Of a stretch of DNA of 64,000 bases, positions 16,048 to 28,801 are shown one piece after another. Each line of letters opens with the position of its first letter. Within the stretch, counting starts at the first letter, position 1. The stretch is from positions 3,596,001 to 3,660,000 of the forward strand of contig NZ_JAUSWY010000001.1 in the NCBI RefSeq assembly GCF_030815585.1, written 5' to 3'. A program made the translations under genes and the position numbers. The notes beneath the pieces were generated by a model. It ran no database searches. It was not told the DNA's origin and saw only the letters and a list, made by a program, of their open reading frames with translations. The DNA is from Arthrobacter pascens (GTDB lineage: Bacteria > Actinomycetota > Actinomycetes > Actinomycetales > Micrococcaceae).

Positions 16048-17462
16048 CCGAGGAATACAGCGCCCAGTGGCACGACGAACCCACCGATTACGCGCAGATC
16101 GGCAAACTGCCCCGGTTTGAGGCGGCGAGTGCCAATGACGACAAACTCTCCGCAGTCTCCAGCTCGCTGAACATCACTGCCGCCGCTGCCGATCCAGAGC
16201 TACTGGACCTCCCCTGGCACATCGCCCTTGAAGACTGGCCGGCGGAGAACCTGGCAGCACTCCCCCGCGGCATCTCGCGTCATATCGTCCGCTTTGCCCA
16301 CCTTGGCCACTCAGTCATCGCCATCAAGGAAACATCCGAGCACGTGGCCCGCCACGAATACCACATGCTGCGCAAGCTGGCGCGGCTGGACGTTCCCTGC
16401 GTGGAACCCGTCGCCGTCATCACGGGCCGGACCACCCTCGACGGACGCCCCCTGAACCCTGTACTGGTCACCCGGCACCTGAAGTTCTCCATGCCGTACC
16501 GCGCGCTGTTCTCACAGATGCTGCGCAAGGACACGCTGACGCGCCTCATCGACGCCCAGGCCCTCCTGATGGTCCGGCTCCACCTCATCGGCTTTTACTG
16601 GGGCGACGTCTCGCTGTCCAACACGCTGTTCCGCCGCGACGCCGGCGCCTTCGCGGCGTACCTTGTAGACGCCGAAACCGGTGAACTGTACCCGGATCTT
16701 TCCACCGGGCAGCGCGAATATGATCTCGAGATCGCGCGGGTGAACATCGCCGGTGAACTCATGGACCTGCTGGACGGCGGCCTCATCGAGGAAAAAGTGG
16801 ACCCCGTGGCCACCAGCGAACTCATCATGGACAGCTACCGCCGCCTGTGGGCGGAACTGACGGAGAAGGAATCCTTCGAACTCGGCGAACGCTGGCGCGT
16901 GGGAGCACGTATCCGGCGGCTCAACGAACTGGGGTTCGACGTCGAGGAATACGCGATCAAGACCACCCAAAACGGCTCCACCATCCAGCTCCAGCCCAAG
17001 GTGGTGGATGCGGGCCACCACCAGCGGCGCCTCCTGCGCCTTACCGGGCTCGATGCCCAGGAGAACCAGGCACGCCGCCTGCTCAACGACATGGACACCT
17101 TCCGGGCGGACAACAACCCGGACATGGACGAGGAGTACAGCGCGCACCTTTGGGTCAGCCAGGTCTTCGAACCGATCGTCCGCTCCATCCCGAGGGACCT
17201 GTCCGGCAAGCTGGAACCCGCGGAGGCCGTGCATGAAGTCCTGGAGCACCGCTGGTACATGTCCGAAAAGCAGGAGCGGCACATTCCGCTCGCGGAAGCC
17301 GTGATGACCTACATCGACTCCATCCTGCGCCACCGCCGGGACGAGGCTGCGATCATGCTGAATCCTGATACCGGGCTGCTCAAGATCCTCGAAGTGGAAA
17401 CCGAAGAGTCCAGGTACGGCGATGAGGAATCCATCGACGAGTACCCGGACGTCGACGACTAA
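16044..17462 (+). CDS. DUF4032 protein with kinase-like fold
   Basis: This 472-residue cytoplasmic protein is of the actinobacterial DUF4032 family, whose N-terminal half resembles lipopolysaccharide kinases. Kinase-like elements are visible: a VAIK-like lysine in VIAIKETSEHVARHEYHML, a catalytic-loop equivalent in FYWGDVSLSNTLF (Asp and Asn in the right spacing), and a DFG-like aspartate in AYLVDAETGELY. The C-terminal half (after about residue 300) is the DUF4032 domain, ending in a very acidic tail. No transmembrane segment is present. The substrate is unknown. It is a single gene between two terminator-like hairpins and may be translated in coupling with the 7-codon leader. Confidence 0.88.
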   Translation: MTEEYSAQWHDEPTDYAQIGKLPRFEAASANDDKLSAVSSSLNITAAAADPELLDLPWHIALEDWPAENLAALPRGISRHIVRFAHLGHSVIAIKETSEHVARHEYHMLRKLARLDVPCVEPVAVITGRTTLDGRPLNPVLVTRHLKFSMPYRALFSQMLRKDTLTRLIDAQALLMVRLHLIGFYWGDVSLSNTLFRRDAGAFAAYLVDAETGELYPDLSTGQREYDLEIARVNIAGELMDLLDGGLIEEKVDPVATSELIMDSYRRLWAELTEKESFELGERWRVGARIRRLNELGFDVEEYAIKTTQNGSTIQLQPKVVDAGHHQRRLLRLTGLDAQENQARRLLNDMDTFRADNNPDMDEEYSAHLWVSQVFEPIVRSIPRDLSGKLEPAEAVHEVLEHRWYMSEKQERHIPLAEAVMTYIDSILRHRRDEAAIMLNPDTGLLKILEVETEESRYGDEESIDEYPDVDD

Positions 17463-17525
17463 GGGCCGCCTGGCCCTCAGTGTTCCAGCAAGGTTGGGTT
17501 AAAACGCCGCTGAGGTACCGTGCGG

Positions 17526-18896
17526 CTAGATGGCCTTGCCCGGATTAAGGATGCCGGCAGGGTCAAACAGTTCCTTGATCCGGCGCTGCAGCTCCCTGAC
17601 GGGCTCCGGCTGTTCCAGGCCCAGCCAACGCAGCTTGTACTGGCCGATCCCGTGTTCGCCGGTGATGGTGCCGCCCATCTCCAGTGCCGCCGCGATAGAG
17701 GCATCCAGCGCCAGGTTCAGCCGGTTCATGGCACCTTCATCGACGGCGTTGTCCAGCCGGTCAACCCAGAACGTGGGGTGCAGGTTGCCGTCCCCGGCGT
17801 GCGCCACGACCTTAAGGTTCACACCGTGCGCGGCCGCCATCGCTTCCAGCGCCGAAACATAGTCCACCAAGCGGGAGCGAGGAACGGCCACATCCTCGCC
17901 CACTCTGTATTCGTCATCCACCTCGACACCCCGGCTGTTCCGGCGCAGCTCCACCAGTTGTTCTGCCTCCGCGCTGGATTCCGTGGTGACCAGGGCCCCA
18001 CCGGCGGCGAGGACCGTGCGCACTACGTCGGCCTCGGCGGCGGCCCCGAATCCGTCGGTCTGGATAAGGAGCAGCGAGCGGCCCCGGGAGCTCAAGTCGG
18101 AGCCGTGGATGCCGTCCAGCTGGGCCAGCGTGCCGCCGTCGAGCAGTTCCATGATGGCCGGCTGCACGCGGGCACGGCCTACTGCCAGGACGCCTGAGGC
18201 GGCCAGCCTGAAATCTGGGTAGAACGCGGCGATGGTGTGCACGTCACGGGGCAGGTACTTGAGGCGCACCGTCACGCCCACCACAATCCCCAGCGTCCCC
18301 TCGGAACCGACAAACAGCCCGGTCAGGTCATACCCCGCGACGCCCTTGAACGTCTGGTGGCCGGTGTGGATCAGGGACCCGTCCGCCAGTACCACGTCCA
18401 GCGCGAGCACTGAGTCCCTTGTGACGCCGTACTTGGCGCAGCGCAGGCCGCCGGCGTTGGTGGCAACATTGCCACCGATAGTGGAGGTACGGAAGCTGGC
18501 CGGATCGGGCGCGTACATCAGACCGTGCGCCGCTGCCGCCTCGTTCAGGACGGCGTTGATGACGCCAGGCTCGACGACGGCGGTCTCGTCATCCGGGTTC
18601 AGGTCCAGGATGCGGTTCATCCGTTCCAGCGACAGGACCACCGAGTTCCTGCTGGCGTGCGCCCCGCCCGACACGCCCGTCCCTGCCCCGCGGGCCACCA
18701 CGGAGACGCCCATGTCAGCGCAGCACCGGACCACCGCCTGCACGTCCATGACCGACTCCGCGAAGACCACCGCAATAGGCAGCTGGTAGTCCAACACCGG
18801 TGCCTGGTCCACGGCGTACCACGCCAGCATGGTCTCATCGGTGCTGACCTTTTCCCGCCCGAGAGTGCTCTCCAGCTCTTCAACTATGCTGCCCAC
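17526..18896 (-). CDS. FAD-linked oxidase, glycolate/D-lactate oxidase GlcD-like
   Basis: The 456-residue flavoprotein contains the FAD_binding_4 pattern: VVRCCADMGVSVVARGAGTG followed by VSGGAHASRN, then GGNVATNAGGLRCAKYGVTRD (pyrophosphate loop) and VGSEGTLGIVVGVTVRL. The C-terminal substrate cap ends with HAGDGNLHPTFWVDR and GEHGIGQYKLRWLG, typical of GlcD and D-lactate dehydrogenases. It oxidises a 2-hydroxy acid such as glycolate or D-lactate. The start GTG 18896 has GGAGG 5 nt upstream. No GlcE or GlcF subunit genes are adjacent, so it may work alone. Substrate is inferred. Confidence 0.9.
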   Translation of the reverse strand: MGSIVEELESTLGREKVSTDETMLAWYAVDQAPVLDYQLPIAVVFAESVMDVQAVVRCCADMGVSVVARGAGTGVSGGAHASRNSVVLSLERMNRILDLNPDDETAVVEPGVINAVLNEAAAAHGLMYAPDPASFRTSTIGGNVATNAGGLRCAKYGVTRDSVLALDVVLADGSLIHTGHQTFKGVAGYDLTGLFVGSEGTLGIVVGVTVRLKYLPRDVHTIAAFYPDFRLAASGVLAVGRARVQPAIMELLDGGTLAQLDGIHGSDLSSRGRSLLLIQTDGFGAAAEADVVRTVLAAGGALVTTESSAEAEQLVELRRNSRGVEVDDEYRVGEDVAVPRSRLVDYVSALEAMAAAHGVNLKVVAHAGDGNLHPTFWVDRLDNAVDEGAMNRLNLALDASIAAALEMGGTITGEHGIGQYKLRWLGLEQPEPVRELQRRIKELFDPAGILNPGKAI

Positions 18897-18984
18897 TCAG
18901 CCTCCAGTCCTTCGTCGCGTCCCTACCCAAGTCTAGGGCGGACCAGCCGGGCCGGGCCGTTCGCCCCCGACTGTCCGACTGGAA

Positions 18985-19065
18985 TGCAAGCGTTTCCAGA
19001 TGAACAGTTCATCCAGTCATTTGACACTAAGCAGCCTTGTAGTCACATGACTGGAAGCGTTTTCA
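18985..19065 (+). promoter_or_regulatory. Promoter with two LacI/GalR-type operators
   Basis: TGCAAGCGTTTCCA (18985-18998) and TGGAAGCGTTTTCA (19052-19065) both fit the LacI-family consensus TGNAANCGNTTNCA at every fixed position. Their centres are 67 bp apart. TTGACA at 19021-19026 between them is a good -35 box, and the second operator covers the expected start of transcription. The LacI-family gene two genes down (20828) is the obvious partner, allowing repression with DNA looping. Confidence 0.75.
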
Positions 19066-19097
19066 TTTTTCTGGTATTGCGACCTAGAATTTTCCCC

Positions 19098-20828
19098 ATG
19101 TCTGTTGATACAGTGATCTCCGCCACAGCCCCGCTGACAGGTCCGCTGACCCTCATCCACGATGCCGACAAGGCTCCCGGCTGGTGGCGTTCGGCCGTCA
19201 TCTACCAGGTGTACCCGCGGTCCTTCCGGGACCTTAACGGTGATGGCATCGGAGACATCGCCGGAATCACGGCGGAACTCCCGCAACTCGCCGAGCTGGA
19301 TGTGGACGCTGTCTGGCTGTCCCCCTTCTATCGGTCACCGCAACGGGACGCTGGTTACGACGTCAGCGACTACTGCGACGTTGACCCGATTTTCGGCACC
19401 CTGGGTGACTTTGACGTCATGATGGCAGAGGCCAACCGCCTGGGCCTGAGGGTCATCGTGGACCTTGTCCCCAACCATTGCTCGGACCAGCACGTGGCTT
19501 TCCAGGCGGCCCTGGCAGCACCCGCAGGGAGCCCGGAACGGGACATGTTCATCTTCCGTGACGGCAGCGGGCCTCAGGGACAGGAGCCGCCCAACAACTG
19601 GGAGTCCCACTTCGGCGGCCCTGCCTGGACGCGTGTCCTCGGACCGGACGGCCAGCCGGAGCAGTGGTACCTGCACCTCTTTGATTCCTCACAGCCCGAC
19701 TTCAACTGGGACAACCCGTCAGTCCACGCCGAATTTGAGCGGGTGCTCCGTTTTTGGCTGGACAGGGGCGTTTCCGGCTTCCGGGTGGACGTGGCCCACG
19801 CTTTGGTCAAGGCCCCCGGGCTCCCAGAGTGGGGCGGAAGGGCCGACGGCGGCAGCTCGTACGGCTTCCCGGGCCACGAGGCTCCAATGTTCGGCCAGCC
19901 CGCTGTGCATGACATCTACCGTGCCTGGCGCGCCATCCTTGACCAGTACGGGCCTGACCGCATCCTGTGCGCGGAGGCCAATGTGGACCCGCTGCCGCGC
20001 CTCGCGAACTGGGTCAGGCAGGACCAGATGCATCAGGCCTTCAACTTCCCGTTTTTGCACGCCGGACTGGACGTGTACCGGCTCCGGTCCGTCATCACCG
20101 ATTCGTTGCTTGCCCTGGATGCGGTGGGCGCGCCCAGCACGTGGGTGCTGTCCAATCACGACGTGGTCCGGCATGCCTCTCGTTTCGGCTACAACGGTTC
20201 CGGACCCCGTGAAGGGGACGGCATCGGCCCGGCGGATCCTCAGCCGGACACGGCACTTGGCCGCCGGCGGGCAGCGGCCGCCTCCATGTTCATGCTGGGA
20301 CTCCCCGGCGCCGCCTACCTCTACCAGGGCGAAGAACTGGGTCTGCCGGATGGCGTCGACATCCCGGAGGGTCTGCGGCAGGACCCAACGTTTGCGCGCA
20401 CCGGCGGCGAACGGCTGGGCCGCGACGGCTGCCGGGTTCCCCTCCCCTGGCGCGCAGCGGAGCCGCACAATGGCTTCGGTTCAGGCCAGGACCCGTGGCT
20501 GCCGTTGCCTGCAAGCTTCACCGCACTGGCACGGGACGCCCAGGCCGCCTCGCCGTCGTCGCATTTGTCTCTGTACCGGAAGATGCTGGCCCTCCGGCGG
20601 GAACTGGACCTGGGCCGCGGGTCCTTGGCGTGGGCGGAGGAATGGTGCACCGGCTCGTCACTGGCCTACGTAAACAACGCTACGCTGGTGCTCATGAACC
20701 TCAACCACGAGCCCTTGGAGATGCCTGCGGGGCGCGTCCTGCTGCGCAGCGCCGAGCCTGGCTCAGGTCGATTCCTTGCCTCCGGCGCAACTGCCTGGCT
20801 ACAGATTGACGGGAGCAACGCAGAGTAG
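19098..20828 (+). CDS. GH13 alpha-glucosidase / oligo-1,6-glucosidase
   Basis: The 576-residue enzyme hydrolyses short alpha-glucosides in the cytoplasm. The GH13 conserved regions are present: IVDLVPNHCSDQH (I), GFRVDVAHALVK with the nucleophile Asp (II), ILCAEANV with the acid Glu (III) and VLSNHDVVRHASRF (IV). The start is ATG 19098 (MSVDTVISATAPLTGPL), downstream of the operators; the open frame extending back to 18525 is antisense to the oxidase gene and is rejected. The stop overlaps the LacI start by one base. Induction by a glucoside acting on the LacI protein is likely. It could be a maltase, isomaltase or sucrase. Confidence 0.92.
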   Translation: MSVDTVISATAPLTGPLTLIHDADKAPGWWRSAVIYQVYPRSFRDLNGDGIGDIAGITAELPQLAELDVDAVWLSPFYRSPQRDAGYDVSDYCDVDPIFGTLGDFDVMMAEANRLGLRVIVDLVPNHCSDQHVAFQAALAAPAGSPERDMFIFRDGSGPQGQEPPNNWESHFGGPAWTRVLGPDGQPEQWYLHLFDSSQPDFNWDNPSVHAEFERVLRFWLDRGVSGFRVDVAHALVKAPGLPEWGGRADGGSSYGFPGHEAPMFGQPAVHDIYRAWRAILDQYGPDRILCAEANVDPLPRLANWVRQDQMHQAFNFPFLHAGLDVYRLRSVITDSLLALDAVGAPSTWVLSNHDVVRHASRFGYNGSGPREGDGIGPADPQPDTALGRRRAAAASMFMLGLPGAAYLYQGEELGLPDGVDIPEGLRQDPTFARTGGERLGRDGCRVPLPWRAAEPHNGFGSGQDPWLPLPASFTALARDAQAASPSSHLSLYRKMLALRRELDLGRGSLAWAEEWCTGSSLAYVNNATLVLMNLNHEPLEMPAGRVLLRSAEPGSGRFLASGATAWLQIDGSNAE

Positions 20829-21874
20829 TGGGACTTGCGGGCATCAAGGACGTTGCGGACCGGGCCGGCCTGTCGGTAGCCACAGTGTCACGGGCCCTCA
20901 GCGGCAAGGCGAATGTCTCGCCCAAGAGCCGTCAGCTCGCGCAGGCCGCCGCTAAAGAACTTGGCTTTGTCCCGTCCTACCATGCCTCCAGCCTGGCATC
21001 CGGCCGGAACCACAATGTGGGGCTGGTGGTTCCGTTTGTCCACCGCTGGTACTTCTCATCGGTGCTGGAGGGCGTGTCCACCACGCTGCTGGACGCCGGC
21101 TATGACCTGACGCTGTACAACGTGGGCCACCAGCCGGAACGCCGCCAAAGTGTCCTGAACGACTTCCTGCTCCGCAAACGGCTGGACGCGGTGATCGCTG
21201 TGGCGCTCGTGCTCAGCGAAGCAGAAATCAAGCAACTGCTGGCTATACACCGGCCGATTGTGGGAATCGGCGGTGCCCTGGCGGGGGCCTCCACCATCAG
21301 GATCAACGATGCCGGCCTTTCCAGGATGGCGGCCGACCACCTGATCCGATTGGGACACACCCGTGTAGCGCACATGACCGGCTATGCCGAACTTAACCAG
21401 GACTTCAAGCTGCCCGGCCTCCGCCAGGCGGGTTTTGAAACCGCCATGAAGGCCGCTGGCCTCTCCATCCGGCCCGAATGGCAAGTCTCCGCGGACTTCA
21501 CCATCCAGGGAGCATACGCCAGCGCCCGCAGGCTCCTCGGTACCGCCTCAGAGCGGCCCACGGCTGTCTTCGCAGCCTCGGACGAGATGGCAATCGGCAC
21601 CATTCTCGCTGCCCGTGATTTTGGCCTGCGCGTGCCACAGGACCTCTCCGTCATAGGCATGGACGGACATGAACTGGGCGAAGTGTTTGGGCTGACCACC
21701 ATTAACCAAGATGCCCGCGGCCAGGGAGCCCTGGCAGCCAAGCTGCTGCTGGACAGGCTCGGCACCGGAACCGGGCAAAGCGCCAAGCACGGCCCCGGTA
21801 TTCCGGCCACAGACGACCAGGAATATCCAACCGAGTTTGTGATCAGGACAAGCACCGCCGTACCGCCTGCCTAG
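20828..21874 (+). CDS. LacI-family transcriptional repressor
   Basis: The 348-residue regulator starts GTG 20828, its G shared with the TAG stop of the glucosidase gene. The N-terminal helix-turn-helix and hinge are IKDVADRAGLSVATVSRALS and GKANVSPKSR. The sugar-binding core follows from about residue 60 (HNVGLVVPFVHRWYFSSVLEG), with the ligand region FAASDEMAIGTILAARDFGL and VIGMDGHELGEVFGLTTINQ. It probably represses the glucosidase-lacI operon through the two operators at 18985-19065. The effector is inferred to be an alpha-glucoside. Confidence 0.93.
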   Translation: MGLAGIKDVADRAGLSVATVSRALSGKANVSPKSRQLAQAAAKELGFVPSYHASSLASGRNHNVGLVVPFVHRWYFSSVLEGVSTTLLDAGYDLTLYNVGHQPERRQSVLNDFLLRKRLDAVIAVALVLSEAEIKQLLAIHRPIVGIGGALAGASTIRINDAGLSRMAADHLIRLGHTRVAHMTGYAELNQDFKLPGLRQAGFETAMKAAGLSIRPEWQVSADFTIQGAYASARRLLGTASERPTAVFAASDEMAIGTILAARDFGLRVPQDLSVIGMDGHELGEVFGLTTINQDARGQGALAAKLLLDRLGTGTGQSAKHGPGIPATDDQEYPTEFVIRTSTAVPPA

Positions 21875-21902
21875 GCTGGCCCAGCTGCTTCCCATCCGGT
21901 TC

Positions 21903-22442
21903 TTACCCTTCCGGAACGGTCCCGCCCATGAAGCGCACGAAACGGTTTAACACCTCAGGCCAGTCGGCCGTATAGGATGCACGTGTGGCTGATGGATCCT
22001 CCGCGCCCTCCCAGCCGTCGTGGACCAGGCGGACCTCCGTCCCGGCTGCAACGGACCTGAAAGCGACCCGCACTTCTGTGGACCAGAGCGCTGTGGTTCC
22101 GGGGTGCCAGATGGCGTGGAAGGACAACGGCGGCTGCCAGTCATCGATAGTGCCCCAGATAGCGGTCCTGCCATCGTCAGCTGTCTCCAGGATGAAGTTC
22201 TCTTCGAACTCGACATAGGACCCTGCCCCATATACGCCATGCGTTTCCAGGGGCCACCACAAATGAGTATGCTCCGTGAAGCCGACGAAGGCCTGGGCAA
22301 CAGGTCCCGGAACAGTCACCGTCCAGATGACGGGGTCCAGGGCATCCCCTGGCTCGGCAGGGTCCGGGATGGCATCATCCGCGTGGCTGAAGAGGTTATC
22401 CATGGACGTCAACTCTACCGGCGGAGCCAGCAGCCCGCTCAT
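21903..22442 (-). CDS. SRPBCC (AHSA1-like) domain protein
   Basis: The 179-residue protein has the START-like fold pattern: VIWTVTVPGPVAQAFVGFTE, HTHLWWPLETHGVYGAGSYV, and a long C-terminal helix region around YTADWPEVLNRFVRFMGG. The start at ATG 22442 has GAAGAAGG 8 nt upstream; MDNLF at 22403 is an alternative that lacks such a site. Members bind small hydrophobic ligands or act as stress-response proteins; no specific function can be given. It lies alone between the LacI gene (convergent) and the repeat cluster beyond the rRNA operon. Confidence 0.8.
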   Translation of the reverse strand: MSGLLAPPVELTSMDNLFSHADDAIPDPAEPGDALDPVIWTVTVPGPVAQAFVGFTEHTHLWWPLETHGVYGAGSYVEFEENFILETADDGRTAIWGTIDDWQPPLSFHAIWHPGTTALWSTEVRVAFRSVAAGTEVRLVHDGWEGAEDPSATRASYTADWPEVLNRFVRFMGGTVPEG

Positions 22443-22458
22443 TCTCGGCGCCTTCTTC

Positions 22459-22700
22459 GACGCTCTCTCACTTCCTGCGCGGTTTGGGGTGACGCTCTCT
22501 TACTGCTGCGGGGTTTTGGGTGACGCTCTCGCAGTTGCTGCGGGGTTTTGGGTGACGCTCTCTCACCGGGGTGCGACGGCGGTGCCGGGGTCTGGGGGAG
22601 GGTTGCCTGTTCTTCTGCAGGAACTGAGAGAGCGTTGCGTGGTCTTCTGCAGGAACTGAGAGAGGGGTGCGTGGTCTTTTGCTGGAGGTGAGAGGGGGTT
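22459..22700. repeat. Cluster of 31-32-bp tandem repeats in two opposing blocks
   Basis: Left block: units starting GACGCTCTC at 22459, 22491, 22522 and 22554 (spacing 32, 31, 32), most with CTGCGGGGTTTTGGGT. Right block: units starting TCTTCTGCAGGAACTGAGAG at 22611 and 22643, and a diverged one at 22675, spacing 32. The right unit is the reverse complement of the left core (GCAGGAASTGAGAGAGCGT), so the blocks face each other. There is no gene here; apparent reading frames are products of the repeats. A related palindrome is at 42377-42450. Confidence 0.85.
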
Positions 22701-22718
22701 TGGGGTTTTTTAAATGGG

Positions 22719-22747
22719 TCAGGCCCCAACCTGTGGTTGGGGCCTGA
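22719..22747 (-). terminator. rRNA operon terminator
   Basis: TCAGGCCCCAACC (22719-22731) pairs perfectly with GGTTGGGGCCTGA (22735-22747) around TGT. It begins 12 nt after the 3' end of 5S rRNA. The following minus-strand sequence is CCCATTTAAAAAA. Confidence 0.85.
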
Positions 22748-22758
22748 GCCTTAATGTG

Positions 22759-22878
22759 TGTCCGGCGGTGACCTACTCTCCCACACCCTCCCGGGTGCAG
22801 TACCATCGGCGCTGTGGGTCTTAGCTTCCGGGTTCGGAATGGGACCGGGCGTTTCCCCCACGCTATGACCGCCGTAAC
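22759..22878 (-). rRNA. rrf: 5S ribosomal RNA
   Basis: The minus strand starts GTTACGGCGGTCATAGCG and contains CCCGGTCCCATTCCGAACCC and CGCCGATGGTACTGC, closing with CACCGCCGGAC. These are the standard 5S landmarks, and the ends pair (TACGGCGGT with ACCGCCG). About 120 nt. It is the last gene of the rRNA operon. Confidence 0.95.
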
Positions 22879-23097
22879 CCTTGTACCCGGCACGCGCCCC
22901 GGTGTGGGGGTGGTGTGGGAAGTCTGGTTACAACCTGTCCCCGCAGCTTGTGTGGTGCGGGTGTGGTGTTGTTTATTCAGTTGTGTTCTCAAGCAACGGG
23001 TTTGTTGGTTGGGAACCACATAGTGGACGCAAGCAGTCTTGTTATCTTTTTACCGCCCCTGGGTGTAAACCCCTTTTGAATGGGTTTACAGGGGTGG
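22879..23097 (-). other. 23S-5S spacer with antitermination-type box
   Basis: About 220 nt with no tRNA. The minus strand contains GTTGCTTGAGAAC (22985-22997), a variant of the GTTGTTTGAGAACT boxes in the 16S-23S spacer and in the 16S leader. Such boxes are NusB/boxA-like signals that keep polymerase processive in rRNA operons, or processing signals. Confidence 0.7.
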
Positions 23098-28308
<5,211 letters not shown>

Positions 28309-28581
28309 AGTAAAACAAAAACGAACACCACCCAGAAACCACGGGAAAACGCGGAAACCAGGCAGCAAAATTTGAAACCAGCTGTAAAAACCAGACCACA
28401 CCACAGGGGCGGCATGACCCGGCAAATTCAACCAATTCATATAAAATAAACCGGTATCAACAAACTTGGCACACTATTGAGTTCTCAAACAACAGACACA
28501 CCCGACACCACCCAAACCAAACGGTCCAAGATCGCTCCGGAGCAACTTTTCAAACTTACCCGCTAGCTTCACCCTAGTCAA
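28309..28581 (-). promoter_or_regulatory. rRNA operon promoter and leader
   Basis: The minus strand carries TTGACT (28576-28581) and TAAGTT (28553-28558) separated by exactly 17 bp, a good sigma-70-type promoter. About 60 nt downstream is GTTGTTTGAGAACT (28480-28493), the same antitermination-type box found in the spacers. The rest of the leader, AT-richer than its surroundings, holds no gene. Confidence 0.75.
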
Positions 28582-28726
28582 ATCGGCGGTCCTGAATCCA
28601 TTTTGCCGTGGGCATCTGGCTCGTCTTCACCGACTGACTCCGGGGAGCAGCGCGGAAATAAACTCTACCACCACTTTGCATGGATGACCAACCGCTCCCG
28701 GATGGGGTCCTCCGGACAGTCCAGCA

Positions 28727-28775
28727 GGTACGGAAAAAGCCCGGAATCTCAAGGATTCCGGGCTTCTTCCGTACC
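28727..28775 (-). terminator. Terminator of the maltokinase-glgB gene
   Basis: GCCCGGAATC (28739-28748) pairs with GATTCCGGGC (28754-28763), and the outer GGTACGGAA/TTCCGTACC extends the stem. On the minus strand the core stem is followed by five T residues. The remaining stretch 28582-28726 shows no gene. Confidence 0.9.
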
Positions 28776-28801
28776 ACTAGGGCAGGACGCGTTGACCGGA
28801 G

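Noticed and set aside
18525-19097. N-terminal extension of 191 residues on the alpha-glucosidase
   Set aside because: It is antisense to the oxidase gene and crosses the promoter and both LacI operators; the enzyme homology starts after ATG 19098.
22459-22700. CRISPR array
   Set aside because: Units are contiguous and diverged, with no constant repeat separated by unique spacers, the two halves face each other, and no cas gene is near.
22439-23019. Two minus-strand open frames (96 and 183 residues) over the repeat cluster and 5S rRNA
   Set aside because: Their sequence (repeated RERHPKPR-like words) is simply the translation of the 32-bp repeats and of 5S rRNA; no start signal or family resemblance.
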